Origin: Unio delphinus
Lineage: Eukaryota; Mollusca; Bivalvia; Unionida; Unionidae
DNA: 64,000 nucleotides
Direction of reading: 5' to 3'
Assembly (NCBI GenBank): GCA_029339505.1
Contig: JAQISU010000069.1
Span: forward strand, 7,982,501-8,046,500
Under the pieces are notes generated by a model that was not told the origin of the DNA, did no database searches, and worked only from the letters and a program-made list of their open reading frames with translations. This document shows, one piece after another, positions 12,603-27,685 of this stretch. The position numbers were made by a program, and so were the translations under genes. Each line of letters begins with the position of its first letter. Within the stretch, counting starts at the first letter, position 1.

Positions 12603-15600
12603 TAGAGAACAGTGCTCTCGTGACACTTTTCTTTCGAGTTTCCGACATGCAAAACAACATCTAACAAATTGGTGGAGTTAGGTACTATCATTTCTACTGC
12701 TGCTGGGCATGCCTATTATTCTGCAATTACTTTTTTTTAACATCGGAGGCTTCCTTTGATATTAAGAAGCTCTTATGTCTTAAGTACTGATTTCTATTTA
12801 AAAATCAATAATAGTTGTGACTGTCGTGACAACGGTATGGAGGCATTCATCTCACTCGTGTGTAAAATATTATAACGGTTGTCACAGAGCTTGACTACTT
12901 TCTCAATCTTTCTTTGCATAATAAGTGAAAAGACTACCTTTCGTAAACAAACCTTTTTTCAATTCAACGTCAACACCAAAAAAAATATCGCCGTTCCCCA
13001 TCTCCGTGTAAAAGCTCTTACATTGAAACGAGGTGAGTTGGGTCCTCAACGTTTGGCATGCCGCATCTTTAAGTTGCTTCTGGTTTGGCTGGCTGTGGTA
13101 TTTAATATTATACACCGTATTGGTAACCTAGGGCAGACCTAAATATAGTTGTGATTGCCTCATGTCCCTAATGCTGGATGTGTTGTTTTGTATTATGTTT
13201 TCTATATAAAGCCATGTCATGGCTGGAAAGGAAAGCGTCAAAATCGCTCTCTGTATGTGAACGACCTTCTTATAAAATAAATACATTAGACTTGTCGATA
13301 ACTGAGAAACATCGGGTGACGAATCGGTAAGTATTTTTCCACTGGCAATAATCATCTTGGAATGTCTAAATTGCACCATGCAATCATTCTGCTTAAAAAC
13401 TTGTCTATTTTATCCTCTGAAAGAAACCAGCCTCCAAATTTAAGCGATTAAACTGTCTCATTATATGAACGTCTGTATTCATTTAAAATGTTTCTGCTAG
13501 AAGTGAATAATTCATTGAACAATACTGATACGTGCTGTGTTTTAAGTGGCTCCATCCAATCTATTAAGAAATAAAAGTAAAGACGTTGACAATGAAGGAT
13601 GCATGAACATAATTTCATTCATAAGAAAGCCGAGTGTAGATAATATTTTGTCATATCTTATCGTATCTCATGGTGTATGATTAATTCTAAAGAAGAGACA
13701 TATAATTCTATTTGAGAGTATACAGTTGAGTCAAATCGCAGGTCAAACAACATACATCTTTTTCATAGCGTAGAATCGAGGTAATTAATTTGCGAAACTA
13801 GGCATATCTAATTTTTGAGAGTATATAAATGAGCCAAAGATTATAATGCGGACACACCTGCAATGCATTAAAATGTTTATTGTAGGCATTTATTACATAT
13901 TGTGAGATGTGGTGTTGATGTGTGAATTTCCCACCCCTTTTTGAATCTGGCTATATTAACAGGAGAAAATCGATCGCGGTGCTATTACCCGAATAGAGTA
14001 AATCATAAAATATGAAAATAATGAATAACAGAGATCTCAGAAGAGATACGTACAAAAACAACACGAGTAGTACCCGTCTATAGAATATAACAATTTAGTC
14101 ATTTACATAAATAGGTAAGCAAAATGAAATTGATGTAGACATTCGAATGATTCGTGAGAAAGTTAATTATTATTTGAAACTGATTTAAGAAATGTCTTCT
14201 TTGAATCGACTGACTTATGCAACACAAAATGCCGTTAAATCAGCACCACTTGGTTTCTTCTGGTTTGTTCGAAATAACTGTTGGTAATGGGTCGGATTTG
14301 CTGATTTTGTCATTTTCTTTCTTTACTCTAGTCTCTTCCGGCAATTACCATTATCAGTTGTCGACTTCACCCTTTTCCTATGAACAGTTACATATATGCA
14401 GATAATGGTTTCCTTCAAATAACAGCATAATTCCCAACATATTATGTGATAGGCTTTTACTTCTTGTGGGATCAAGCAATATTTAAACTCATTTACTTCA
14501 GATATATTTTATCGTAATAATATCTGCTAATATCGTGAGTTCGCCACCTGACACACAATCTCCATCTTATAAGAAAATTAATGTGTTTTCTAGCCACTAC
14601 TCGAATTTGTACATGAACACGACATAATTTGACCTATTTGATAAACATTACACCCCACTGTATCTATAAATTACTAGCTGAACTGTCTGTCATGGCACAT
14701 TTGGAATGGTAATCTCATCGATTCCGGGTTGCAAATATTTCTCAAACTAATAACACATATGTATTATTGGTCTTCACCCTTGTCGTAACTACGTTGCTTT
14801 GCTAATTAACGATTCTTTGACACAGACAAAGTAAAATGAATTCTTAGCATACATGATACACTTAGTTTAAGAGAGGTACATTCATTTGCGGATTTTGAAG
14901 CAGAGTAATTCATGAACTTCTCACAATACATGATTCCTTTCCTATACAAGCCACAAAATCCGATCACATTCACATCAGTTTATTATTGTATGACACACTT
15001 TAATACTACTTCACATAACAATCACGATATAAGAAGGCAAACAATTATCTACTGAACGTAAGGAAAACTGATGCATTGATTTAAAACTAATAAATGCATG
15101 AAATAATTAGAAGCTGCCATCAACGTGATTGGGATCTTCCTTGTGCTTTATTTAGATTGGTTGTAACTATGCAGATGAATCGTTCTAAAAATGCTCAAAG
15201 ACACGTGCCTTGGACAATCTAACGAAAACTACTGATTCATTTTGCGAGGGTATTTTCTTAAAGCCTTGAATTCTGTCTGGTAACACACTTTTGTTTTTCG
15301 TAGCCACTTTGGGTTACTGTCTAACCGACAAAACATTTTTCCATCTCCATCGAAGTCAGAAAGTCAGACTACCTGGAAAATATCATATAACATCGCATTT
15401 TTCAAGCTTTCCCCCGATCTTTTCTCTAAATTGTCTCAGTCTTGATATTCCCAACACTTCACCCTACATGGACATGTCAGTCAATCAAACGGACTCTAAT
15501 AATTCAAATTAAATTCATGACACAAACAATGCATACCTCATCCCTATCTCCAAGTAACATATTGTGCGTCTAGCTCATACATCGAATTTAATGTTTACAT

Positions 15601-17128
15601 TTCTCGCTGACCATGACAAAATGTACTGGAATATGTACGTGTCACGCCGACCGTTACAAAATGTAGGAAAATTATCTACAAAATTTCTCAAACATTACAC
15701 GTATATCATCAGACCAAGGCTTATCAGTTATAAAGACGTACATGTTGTTCAGAATCATGCATTATTGATCGAATCTTTGTACATGGAGTAGACAATGTTT
15801 GATTTAACATCAATTCTAAAAAAATATTTAATCTTGTAAACGACACGTTAATAAGATAGCACATGTCTCGCCAGAAGCATGCTTCGTTATATTTTCTTTT
15901 ATTTTTTGTTATCAATCTGGTAGCGTACGTTTCAAATGTATCAGTTCCTTAGTTTCTGATCATGTTATTAAAGAGTATGACTACTGTACTTATCATCCTA
16001 AGATTCATCAATTTAATTCTGTAAGACCATGATATTAAAATGTATCAACATTATACTTCATATCATATTCAAAATGTATCAATATTTTTGTACATTACGT
16101 CCATTATTTTAAATGTATCAATAGTTTGTTAATTACGAACAATGTTTTAAATGTATCAAAACATAAATTTTTTTAAAAAGGTATCAATGCTTTGTGCATT
16201 TTGACAATTTGCAATGAGACGAAGGGATATAACATTATTATTGAACTAATGGGATGAAACAGGTTAATTCCTAAAATAATATCCGTCTTATGTACACAAA
16301 CAATATAACTATTTTTAAAATGCAGCTTTTGGAAAGTTCGGGACGAAGCTGGTGGCATGCTATTATAACTATTGTTAATTTATTTCATAGGACTTTTTAT
16401 AGGTTCTGAATGTTAAATGTAAGAAAGATAAAAGTAGACAAAGAAAGCAAAAATGCAGATATTCCACAAAATGGAACGATGGAACTAGAAATCAAATTGA
16501 ATAAGAAAAACAAATTATATCAAAGATAATCGAATATAAAAAGACGAGAAATGGATCTATCTAATTTCCATCTGATGCTATTAACTTGAATATATAAATA
16601 AAATATAAATAACTAGAAACAAAATGACATGTAAAAAACTATATATAAGAAAAAACAAATAATGTTTCCATGCCGTTAAAAGTTTTTTCCGACATATTCA
16701 ACGTTCGACGCAAACTGTTAAATCCGACGGAAAATTCGATTTAAGCCCAATTTTGCGAATGTATCACTCCACGAAGATACAAATAACATGGTACAAAGAG
16801 AGAAAACGTGTGAATCTATTATTTTTATGACATCATTTGTCCAAGACAATTACAATCGCTTTTAAATGCACACATTCATATCAGACCATTTAGTATTTGC
16901 TAACTCGTGGAACGCTAATCCAATTTACTGTCCTTGAGTTTAATGCATTGTCTTTAAATACCTTATTGGGCCTATAGTATCATTATAACGTAATTACACA
17001 AGAAATTTCCCAACAATCTCCATCCTCGGAAATAAAATATAGATATTAATCTGGATCACGGCAATTATTTCTAGAAAAAAAAGATTTCAATTATTACAAG
17101 TGACATATAAAAACACATTTGGCATTGC

Positions 17129-17130
<2 letters not shown>
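12601..17130. other. no gene recognised
   Basis: A 4.5-kb AT-rich stretch. Several frames of 60-90 codons are open on both strands, but none shows a family motif, consistent splice signals or a repeat match within the window. Confidence 0.4.
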
Positions 17131-17225
<95 letters not shown>

Positions 17226-17226
17226 A

Positions 17227-17263
<37 letters not shown>

Positions 17264-17290
17264 GTCTGTCTCTCTGTCTGTCTGTCTGTT
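17131..17290. repeat. (TATC)n and (TCTG)n microsatellite
   Basis: About 23 TATC units are followed by about 15 TCTG-type units. Confidence 0.97.
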
Positions 17291-17511
17291 TTGTTACGAG
17301 TCGTTGATCTTAAATAACAGGAAAGACAACAAGCTTATTTAAAGTAAACAAATCATTTTTTTTCTAAAATATTTTTAGAAAAAAAACAAATAATAAAAGT
17401 AACTTTTGGAACTAAATTCAAAACTAGTCCAAGGATTATAAACACATGTCTTATCAATGAAAAGTTTTAAGTGAATCTCAGTTCGAATCCTGATGAAAGT
17501 CAACATGGAAT

Positions 17512-17772
17512 GTTGTTGTTGTTGTTGTAAGGTTTAACGCCATTTTTCAGCACAAGATAGTCTGTACATGGCGGCCAGTATTATTGGTGGAGGAAGAACC
17601 CGTGAAAACCCCCGGAAAGAACCACCGACCCAAGAGAAGCTACTGGCAAGCTTTCTCAAATAACTACATTAGCCGAATCTTTGACTCGAACTCATGCAGA
17701 CAGTGATGAGATTGCAGTGATCCGTAACGGAAAGCGCTTTAGACCACTCGGCCACTCGGGGCCCCTTTAACA
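17512..17772 (-). mobile_element. tRNA-derived SINE, family 2
   Basis: On the minus strand the element begins GGGGCCCCGAGTGGCCGAGT, followed by GGTCTAAAGCGCTTTCC, a Ser/Leu-tRNA-like A-box region. About 50 bases later comes GAGTTCGAGTC, which fits a B box. A body follows with a phrase on GGCGGCCA and a (CAA)n-type tail ((GTT)n on the plus strand at 17512-17528). It is unlike family 1 in sequence. It could be a scored tRNA pseudogene, but the 250-bp body and simple tail favour a SINE. Confidence 0.6.
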
Positions 17773-18405
17773 TGGAATGTGATGATATCTGGAATAACCT
17801 AGCAAGTGCTGTAGTTTTCGCAGTATCTTTGTGAATCACACAAATATTATTCCCGTTTCAAATTCAGTATAAATTACATCGACTGTCTTTGTCTAAGAAT
17901 GATATCCGAGCACCGTTGTATTTTCAAGGAAATAAGGTCACTGAATTGAATAATCTGACGAAAATACAATTTCGCGCAATCGTTTCACACACAACTCAAA
18001 ATGCACAACATGTCATACTTAAGAGCCCAACTCACAAACCTCTATCAGAACATCAGTTATACGACAAAATAATTTCCGGAAATATACGTATGTATAGGAT
18101 TGTTAGGATAATAAACATGATAAACATCTACCTATTACCTTTACTCTACTTAATGATTCTTACTATTAGAATGAAAAATAAAAATAAAAAGTATTTTACC
18201 AAAACAGTCAATGATTTTGGAACACTGAGCAATACTCATTACGCATAGACATTTATAAGTTATTTGCTGTAAATAAATTATAAAATATCAATCTAAATCA
18301 AACAGATTTGAACTCAATTTGGGACAAAGTCAGGTCCAGTAAACAATGTTAAATTAAACAGCATCTAATTTAATAAAACTTTAAAGGTAGCAGACAAAGA
18401 AATAA

Positions 18406-18407
<2 letters not shown>

Positions 18408-18462
<55 letters not shown>
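18408..18462. repeat. (AT)n microsatellite
   Basis: A pure TA dinucleotide run. Confidence 0.97.
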
Positions 18463-18464
<2 letters not shown>

Positions 18465-21240
18465 GATAACTATCAACTTCATCAATATTCGTATTTTGAT
18501 AATCTTAATTATCGTGAGAGTTATTCAGAAAATTATCTCAATCATTGTAATCGCTGTCTTGATGGAGACGAACGTATTATCTATAAAGCACTACGTCTCA
18601 TTAAACAAAACCTATTATTATAATAACACAAAATTATAGTTTTTAACAATTCATAACGAACGATTCTGTATGATATGTAATCATCCCGGATAATTATCTT
18701 GTTTGATTGTACCGTCGTTATTGTGGCTTAAAATAAGTCTCATGTCTACGATTATCTAGCTAATATTGCTTTAATTTTGCAATTTGTGTTCAGTGTGAGT
18801 GGTTTTAAGACTTAAGCAAATCTTTTCTCATCAAGACGACCGCCTGCAGACAAATTAGTTATTCTTATTTCCTTTGTGTACAACACCGTTTAACAATCGT
18901 AGTCTAAGAACCAAAATCGCTTTATACTGAACATATACTTCAAGTTTTTTTTGTGTTGTTTGTAAAAAAAAAAACTAACACAATTTTGATACGTAAGGAG
19001 ACCTCACATTGGATGCGTTACATGACGTCCTATTTAGTTCCTTTCTTTGATTTTCTTCCATGTATCTGGGACGTATAAGGAAAGGCAAATACTTTAATAG
19101 TATTGTTTCTGGTGCATGTGATTAGGTAACTTTATATACATTTTATTAACCTTGCACATTCGGTTATATAATAGTAATTTTATTATGACGTGACGTTTTA
19201 TCTTTTAACATTTTTACTTTTTCCAGATAGACATATTCATGATGGCTGCCAAGAAAGCTGTTATGAAGATTAGAAAGATAACTGCCAAGAAACAACAATT
19301 TGTCTGAGCAATCGTACAAGTTGTGAAAGAGATATATTCTTTTCTCTGTAAAAGCAGTGCATTAATGGAATTGCGCGACGTTGTCTGGCAATGAGTAGCC
19401 ATAGTTATTTTACGTTTTCATTTCAGAAGTTATCAGGTATCTTCTAGGAAAATTGACCTTGTCAATCTCGAGAAAGGTCAGTAATGTTTTATACTTTTTA
19501 TTATTGTACCGTGTTGAGAGATACAGATATCATGACACGGTGCGTCGTGGAGTAGTAGTTAGCATGACGAATTGGCCACCAAATAAATATAGGTTATACT
19601 TATGCCTAAACCTAGGCCACGTTGGTCTCCATAGTGTGCCCATTGACCCATTCCTATACCAGGCCCGGTTGGCCACGGTAGTGTGCCCATTGACGTATTC
19701 CTAACATGTGCCCGGCGTCGGACACATTCCTCCTAATGCATTTTCCACGACATTTTTTTTCATCTGTTAATATGTAGTTAAACTCAAAACAAATGCAAAA
19801 CAACTTAATATTCTAACGACCCAAGTTCTACTAAATAGTTCGCTCCTAAACATAATTTATATACCTGTTTTTACGTTAAAAAGAAAGGGGTCACGTGATC
19901 TTCTAGAATCTTTTAGAACAAATTTACGTTAAAAAAATCTCGTACACACAGTATGACCCAACTAAAAATAGAAAGATGTTTATAACAAAGCTCCATAATG
20001 TCCAATCATTTTAAAAGCTTGTTTACAACTCTGAAGCCAGGTCAGAAATGAATTCAACATCTGGTGTTTATCCTTAAGAGTACATGTCATCCCACTTTCT
20101 AAACAAAAAAATCTCCCAATGAACGAAATGTGAAATTGGAATCTGACAAACAAACAATTGAAAGAAAAAAATAAATGACCCAAATCAAATACACGTAACA
20201 AATTCACGCATTTTTATTATTGTTTGCGACTGTTGAAGTGATTTCAATTAGTAATGTAAAGCTACAATGTTAAGAAATGTTTAGTACAGTATGATTGTTA
20301 TTGAGTTTGGTTAGGATTAATTCTGGACGTGTTATTTTGTAATTATTGTGACGATAATGTAATCTGTATAACCTATGATGCACAACTTCATTACGTTTGA
20401 ACTTATATGCCCGTGTCATGTACAGTACACTGTATTGGATATAGTTTTAGCTGTGTTGTCTAGAGCTGTATAATGCTGTGTAGAGCCATACGGAGTATAT
20501 GGAGTGTCCAGAGCAATTGGAGTGTCTAGGGTGCCTCTAGAGTGACCAGAGTAACCCAAACGTTCAACGTTTATGGAGTGATCGGGGTAGACGTGGTGCA
20601 AGCTGTAATGACAACCACAGGAAATAACCGTAGCATCTGTGAAGCTGAACTGTAGCAGCCCTGGAGCTGATATAATGTGTGCTGATGACGGAGTGTATCT
20701 CCTTACAGATAATATATTAGACGTGGGCTAATTGTGGGGTTCGTAAAACCCATTGTATATTTCGAGACTAAGAATAAGGCGTATATATGTCCCTTTCTGT
20801 TTGCATAATTTAATCTGAGTTAATTCATTTTACTACGCGTGTAAAATTCTACATTGTGTACTATCTCAGTAAACTATATTCAATCCATCTTTTCATTTTG
20901 AAATCACTGTGAATCAATCTCACGTTGACTTTTTATTTTGTAAAATAATTTTATTGGTATTTGGCATTATTACAGATGTGCGTTATTATGTTAATTCATT
21001 CAATAGTTGGCTTGCATATACGCAACCATTCTTCAAAACTAATTGCGCATTCAAGTCATTCATTATTAGCCATTGTATTTATATCATCGTCAAAAGTATT
21101 CTGGGGGTAAATCCGTAAATCCCACCCGGTTATCTTGTTACAATTACTAAATTCTTCTAGAAGAGGACCAAACATAAGCAGCTAATGATGAATTAATCCA
21201 AATCGCTGTTAACTTTTCGTAGTCAGATATATACCTTCGC
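18463..21240. other. no gene recognised
   Basis: No supported gene. A short imperfect direct repeat (GTGTGCCCATTGACCCATTCC and GTGTGCCCATTGACGTATTCC type) lies at about 19635-19705. Confidence 0.4.
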
Positions 21241-22400
21241 GTATAGCTACTTGATGGTATTGATCAGCTGTTGACCCATGTTGTAATTCTTCATTGTGGC
21301 CACAATGCCTCATGCCGCACTCTGTCAAAAGCCTTGTTGAAATCTATGAAAACATGATAGATGTCTTGTTGATGTTGTGAGTTCTTTTCTCACATATCAA
21401 TAATATTCAATATTTGTTACACTGTGCTTCTTCTACTCCGGAACCGTACCTGTTTTTCAGCGATTGTTTTTTCTGCTTCAATTTCAGTCTGTTTAAAGAT
21501 GAGCTTCAGCATCACCTTGCTAGAATAGCTGATCAAACTGAAAGTTCTGTAATATTTGGCACGACTGGAGATCGCCTTTTATGGGGAGTGTTATATCAGT
21601 GACTGAGTCCACATATGCCAGATCTTGTTGCAGATTTCAGATTTTTGTTAGTAGTTCTATCCCCACCATTCTTGATAAGTTCAGCTGTGAGTTTGTCCAC
21701 TCCAGCTGCCTTCCCATTCGTCAGTGCTCTTATTGCTGACTCCAAATCTTTTTTGAGAATTGGAAAATCATCATCATTTGTGGAGTTTGGAACTTCAAGC
21801 ACCTCTGGGTCTCCCGTGGACGGATGGTTGTATTGTTCTTTACAGTATTCAGTCCATCTTTCTGCAATGCCACTTGCTTTAGTGAGGCATTTTCGTTTTT
21901 CGTCTAAAATGGTACTGACTCTTGGCTGCTTCTCTCTAGTGAGGTTGTTCACACTTTGCCTTTTTGCTGTTATTCTTTATCAGATTGCTTTCTATTTCCG
22001 TGCACCTTTGTCCAATCCAATGTTCTTTTGATTTCTTCAAGCTTTTTTTCTGATATTCTTGTTTATTTCTCTGTAATCCACTGCCCATGTTGTGTGTTTA
22101 GTGATTTTTTAGGTCTCTTAGAGCATCACACATATTCAGAATCTCTTCTGTAACCCAGGAATTCTTATTTGGGCGATGGAGACCAATGATGTCCTTGGTA
22201 GCTGTCGTCATGACTGTGTTGAAAGTATTAGTCATCACTTTAACATCAACATCCATCACACAGAGTGGAACAAATTTTCCTCCAATTTTTTCTTGGAAAG
22301 AATAGCAGATGTTAGGGTCCTTCAGTTGTTCGAGGTTGAATTTAAGCCTGATTTTCGTTGGCGTGTTAGCTTTTCCTCAGCCTCACTCTGAACTAACACT
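21240..22400 (-). pseudogene. non-LTR retrotransposon (LINE) reverse transcriptase fragment
   Basis: Minus-strand frames carry a pre-RT segment (RWTEYCKEQYNHPSTGDPEV, then ILKKDLESAIRALTNGKAAG, VDKLTAELIKNGGD). At about 21300-21350 there is FIDFNKAFDRVRHEALW, which is RT motif A of LINE polymerases. The reading is broken by several stops and frame shifts, including between 21600 and 21350 and upstream of 21955, and no endonuclease domain was found. It is a 5'- and 3'-truncated, inactive copy. The clade (RTE-, CR1- or Jockey-like) cannot be fixed by eye. Confidence 0.8.
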
Positions 22401-22562
22401 CTAACATTACCAGAGCATATAATGAAATAAAAAGAAAAATAAAAGAAACGAAATGAATACTGTTGATATGTATGTAACATAGGCATTGTACATGTACTTT
22501 TAAATAAATCTTGTAGATATGAGTGTATATTACTCCTGCAAAGATGTTTATCAATAAGTATT

Positions 22563-22563
<1 letters not shown>

Positions 22564-22631
<68 letters not shown>
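22564..22631. repeat. (AT)n microsatellite
   Basis: A pure AT run that opens the long AT minisatellite. Confidence 0.97.
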
Positions 22632-25275
<2,644 letters not shown>

Positions 25276-25352
25276 TATAAATTGATGTTGGAGATTTTCA
25301 TTAACATTATTCTTGAATATATGCCTACAATTAAAACATCGAGATAAGATTA

Positions 25353-25357
25353 TAATT
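25353..25357. other. left target-site duplication TAATT
   Basis: TAATT directly precedes AGCAGCAGAGAGG at 25358 and recurs directly after the right terminus at 40928-40932. Because the flanking DNA is itself a short tandem repeat, a chance match cannot be excluded. Polintons typically make 5-6-bp duplications. Confidence 0.7.
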
Positions 25358-25649
25358 AGCAGCAGAGAGGATGAACCCTACAACGTTTTTAGACAAAATT
25401 TTGATTGAAATCTTAAAACGAGCCTTCCTACGACCTCATTTTAACCAAGAAAAATGTCTCAGGGGCAAACCCTACAACGTTTTTAGACAAAAAATTGATT
25501 GAAATCTTAACGAGCCTTCCTACGAAATCTCATTTTAACTAAAAAAATGAAAACGGAGACTTTTACGATTTTTTAATCAATTTTGGTCGCAACTTGTTGT
25601 CATCCACCCTCTCTGCTGCTACAGGTTAACAAAAAATAATAAATGATTT
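25358..25649 (+). repeat. left terminal inverted repeat
   Basis: Matches the reverse complement of 40636-40927 along its whole 292 bp, with about seven mismatches by eye. It contains two direct 83-bp repeats (25374-25456 and 25467-25549, core CCCTACAACGTTTTTAGACA). It also contains an internal inverted copy of its own tip: AGCAGCAGAGAGG at 25358 and CCTCTCTGCTGCT at 25608-25620. The outer 263 bp is therefore itself a foldback unit. Confidence 0.95.
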
Positions 25650-25659
25650 GATCAAGTCT

Positions 25660-27022
25660 TTAGGATCTCACAAACAGACTAATCGCTAACACCTCTTCTT
25701 GTAGATCAATTAGATTATTGGACTGATCTGTGAGTTTGAAATTAATTCTCGTTAACGAATTATTATGGCATCGCATGTAGACAGGATTAACCGGAGACTC
25801 AATTATTAAAAATCCTGGAGGAGCTGTTGGTGCAAACGAATAAAGAATATATCCTTGCTGAGCTTGATTTGATCGTTCGAGATTAATTTGATAGCTTCCT
25901 TCGATAACATCACATACTAAATTGAGCGCAATCACCGATGAAATATTCACGTTGAACGGAGCGATATGCCTACCGCCACCATCTGGATCATTATTATGTT
26001 TGAGGATTTTTATTTCCTGTGATGCTGTTTTTTTCCATGCATCATGAATTATTTTAAAACCAACATCGATGGTGTCACTGAGAAGTTTTTTTAGTTCCGG
26101 TACGTTATATCCCGGTAGTTTGAATGTCGGAATATCCTTCACGGGAAATTTATATTGTTTTGCAAATTCTGTTCTCGATAAGGGATTATCGTCATCTAAT
26201 ATATCCTGAATAATTTTTAGGTTAAATGTTTCCATATCGTCGATAATTTTGTTGCATGTTTCTACGACGCTGATAAATTCATCTCGGGTGAGAGAGCCAG
26301 ATTTAAGAGATATTAACAACAGCGATAAATCATTATTCATTGCTGTGAAATTTTTAACGATTTCAGGTTCGTTAACAAAATGATGTCCCTCTATTCCCCC
26401 CCTGGCTTCTCGTTTCCAGTTGATCGGTATTCGATACCAAAAAACTCTATAGTAAATCTATGATCTTTATAACTCCTTATTGGATTATCAGGTTTTATTC
26501 TGTCGGTGATATAATCAGTTTTTTGTGGTTCTGGTAAATCAACGGTTTCCCCCCCCCCCCCCGGTGGTAATTCAGGCCATCCTAGTACGGTTCTAATAGA
26601 ACTTTGATAGATATCTACGACGTATCCTTCTGTGTTTATCTCAATTCATGAACTGTTATAGCGATTTTTGACTCTACTCCAGTAATCGATTTTATTCTAC
26701 GCGCGAATTCATTATTGATTTGTTCGATTTGGTATGACCCTGTTGGTATCGAAACGACGTTGCAGTCTGGGGTACCGTCGTCTTTATTCTTATACGAGAA
26801 CACCAGTGAATTATTCGGTTGTTGACCACCAAATGATTTTGATCTGATATTAGGCCAACTGTGGTATACTCGTAATTTTGCTAGCGCTATCTCCTTCACG
26901 GGGACTGGGCTAGGGAAATTCACACTAAACTCGGGTTCCGTTGATGTTATTGATATCATGCTTGTTTGTACTGGGTTCGTGTTCTCCACTATTTGTTGAA
27001 GTAATTCCATCGGTGTTGTCAT
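25660..27022 (-). pseudogene. penton-like minor capsid candidate, broken in three frames
   Basis: The N-terminal piece (27022-26636) starts MTTPMELLQQIVENTNP and contains IALAKLRVYHSWPNIRS and IPTGSYQIEQIN. A middle piece in another frame carries VVDIYQSSIRTVLGWPELPP and runs into a G12 tract (C12 on the plus strand, 26550-26562). The frame then changes again and runs through to the last 226 codons, which end with ILYSFAPTAPPGFLI and FKLTDQSNNLIDLQ. I recognise the SWPNIR / LYSF-PPG / TDQ-N-LIDL order as a protein widespread in invertebrate Polinton-like elements, probably a single-jelly-roll minor capsid (penton) protein. The function is inferred. The start of the C-terminal piece (MNNDLSLLLISLKSGSLTRD) adds a helical stretch of about 100 residues that I do not associate with the family. 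Breaks lie near 26640 and at the G tract. Confidence 0.6.
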
Positions 27023-27236
27023 CGTTGCTATACTGTTGTTGTCGCTCTAATTTTGACACCGCGGAATCATAAATACTGACCATCACTGAGAACTCACAAT
27101 TTGGTATGGTTGAGGTTATTGAGATCATTCTGGTTTTTGGGTTCGTGTTTTCCAATTCCATCGGTGTTGTCATTGTTATTATATTCATGTTGTCGCGGAA
27201 TCAAAAATACTGACCATCGCTGAGAATTCACTATCT
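26924..27236. repeat. tandem duplication across a gene boundary
   Basis: Two imperfect copies of about 135-150 bp each: one with CCATCGGTGTTGTCAT at 27009 and AATACTGACCATCACTGAGA at about 27072, the other with the same blocks at 27158 and about 27205. Each copy holds the 3' end of the membrane-protein gene and the 5' end of the penton-like gene, so a chimeric open frame of 87 codons (27188-26925) arises between them. An 18-bp difference separates the MELLQQIVENTNP and MELENTNP versions. Confidence 0.75.
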
Positions 27237-27622
27237 GATATAATCGTATTATCGAGTGACGATGATATCATCAATGATAATTGCGAGTATGCGGTTGATG
27301 CAATATGAAATTGAAGTAAGTAATTCTGCAGTTTACTCTGGCTGCATGATGATATCTTTTTTGCTATCCCGGTTGATATACCCCCGATTGTAGCCACCGC
27401 AGAAATGCAAATTGGAACTACGACCGGGGCAATCATTGTAACCGATGCAAGTATTATTCCGGCGCCAGCGAGAACGCTTGACACCGAGTACATAGTAATA
27501 TCAATTGCGGTGATTCTTCGTCGGTATTTTTTTATTTTTATTTGATACTCCTCAGTGAGGGTTTTGAGTCTATTTTGAAATTCTCTGACCTGATAATAGC
27601 GACATTGCGTTGATGAAATCAT
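27185..27622 (-). CDS. small membrane protein with hydrophobic hairpin
   Basis: 145 codons. Residues about 15-35 are basic and helical (LTEEYQIKIKKYRRR). Residues about 50-90 are strongly hydrophobic (GAGIILASVTMIAPVVVPIC, then further small residues), compatible with one or two membrane passes. The tail is polar (DSEFSAMVSIFDS). Proteins of this build sit beside the penton-like gene in other Polinton-like elements, as far as I recall; their role is unknown and could be virion-membrane or capsid-vertex related. The C-terminus probably originally ran on, because the duplicated downstream copy reads FSVMVSIYDSAVSKLERQQQ, whereas this copy stops after DSATT. It is probably expressed from its own short upstream region, which carries CAATTGAAAA on the minus strand. 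Confidence 0.6.
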   Translation of the reverse strand: MISSTQCRYYQVREFQNRLKTLTEEYQIKIKKYRRRITAIDITMYSVSSVLAGAGIILASVTMIAPVVVPICISAVATIGGISTGIAKKISSCSQSKLQNYLLQFHIASTAYSQLSLMISSSLDNTIISDSEFSAMVSIFDSATT

Positions 27623-27685
27623 TTTTATTGTAAAAACACTAGCGTTTTCAATTGTGAAATCCGAACGATTTTCCTTTCAATTTAG

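Noticed and set aside
15291..15512. Receptor N-terminus-like frame ending in Asn/Ser-rich peptide
   Set aside because: No membrane segments follow and there is no splice donor or family match.
17889..18248. 119-codon plus-strand frame
   Set aside because: It begins at TTG, has AT-driven Ile/Lys/Asn composition and no motif.
26925..27188. Independent 87-codon gene
   Set aside because: It is a chimera made by a local duplication of two gene ends.
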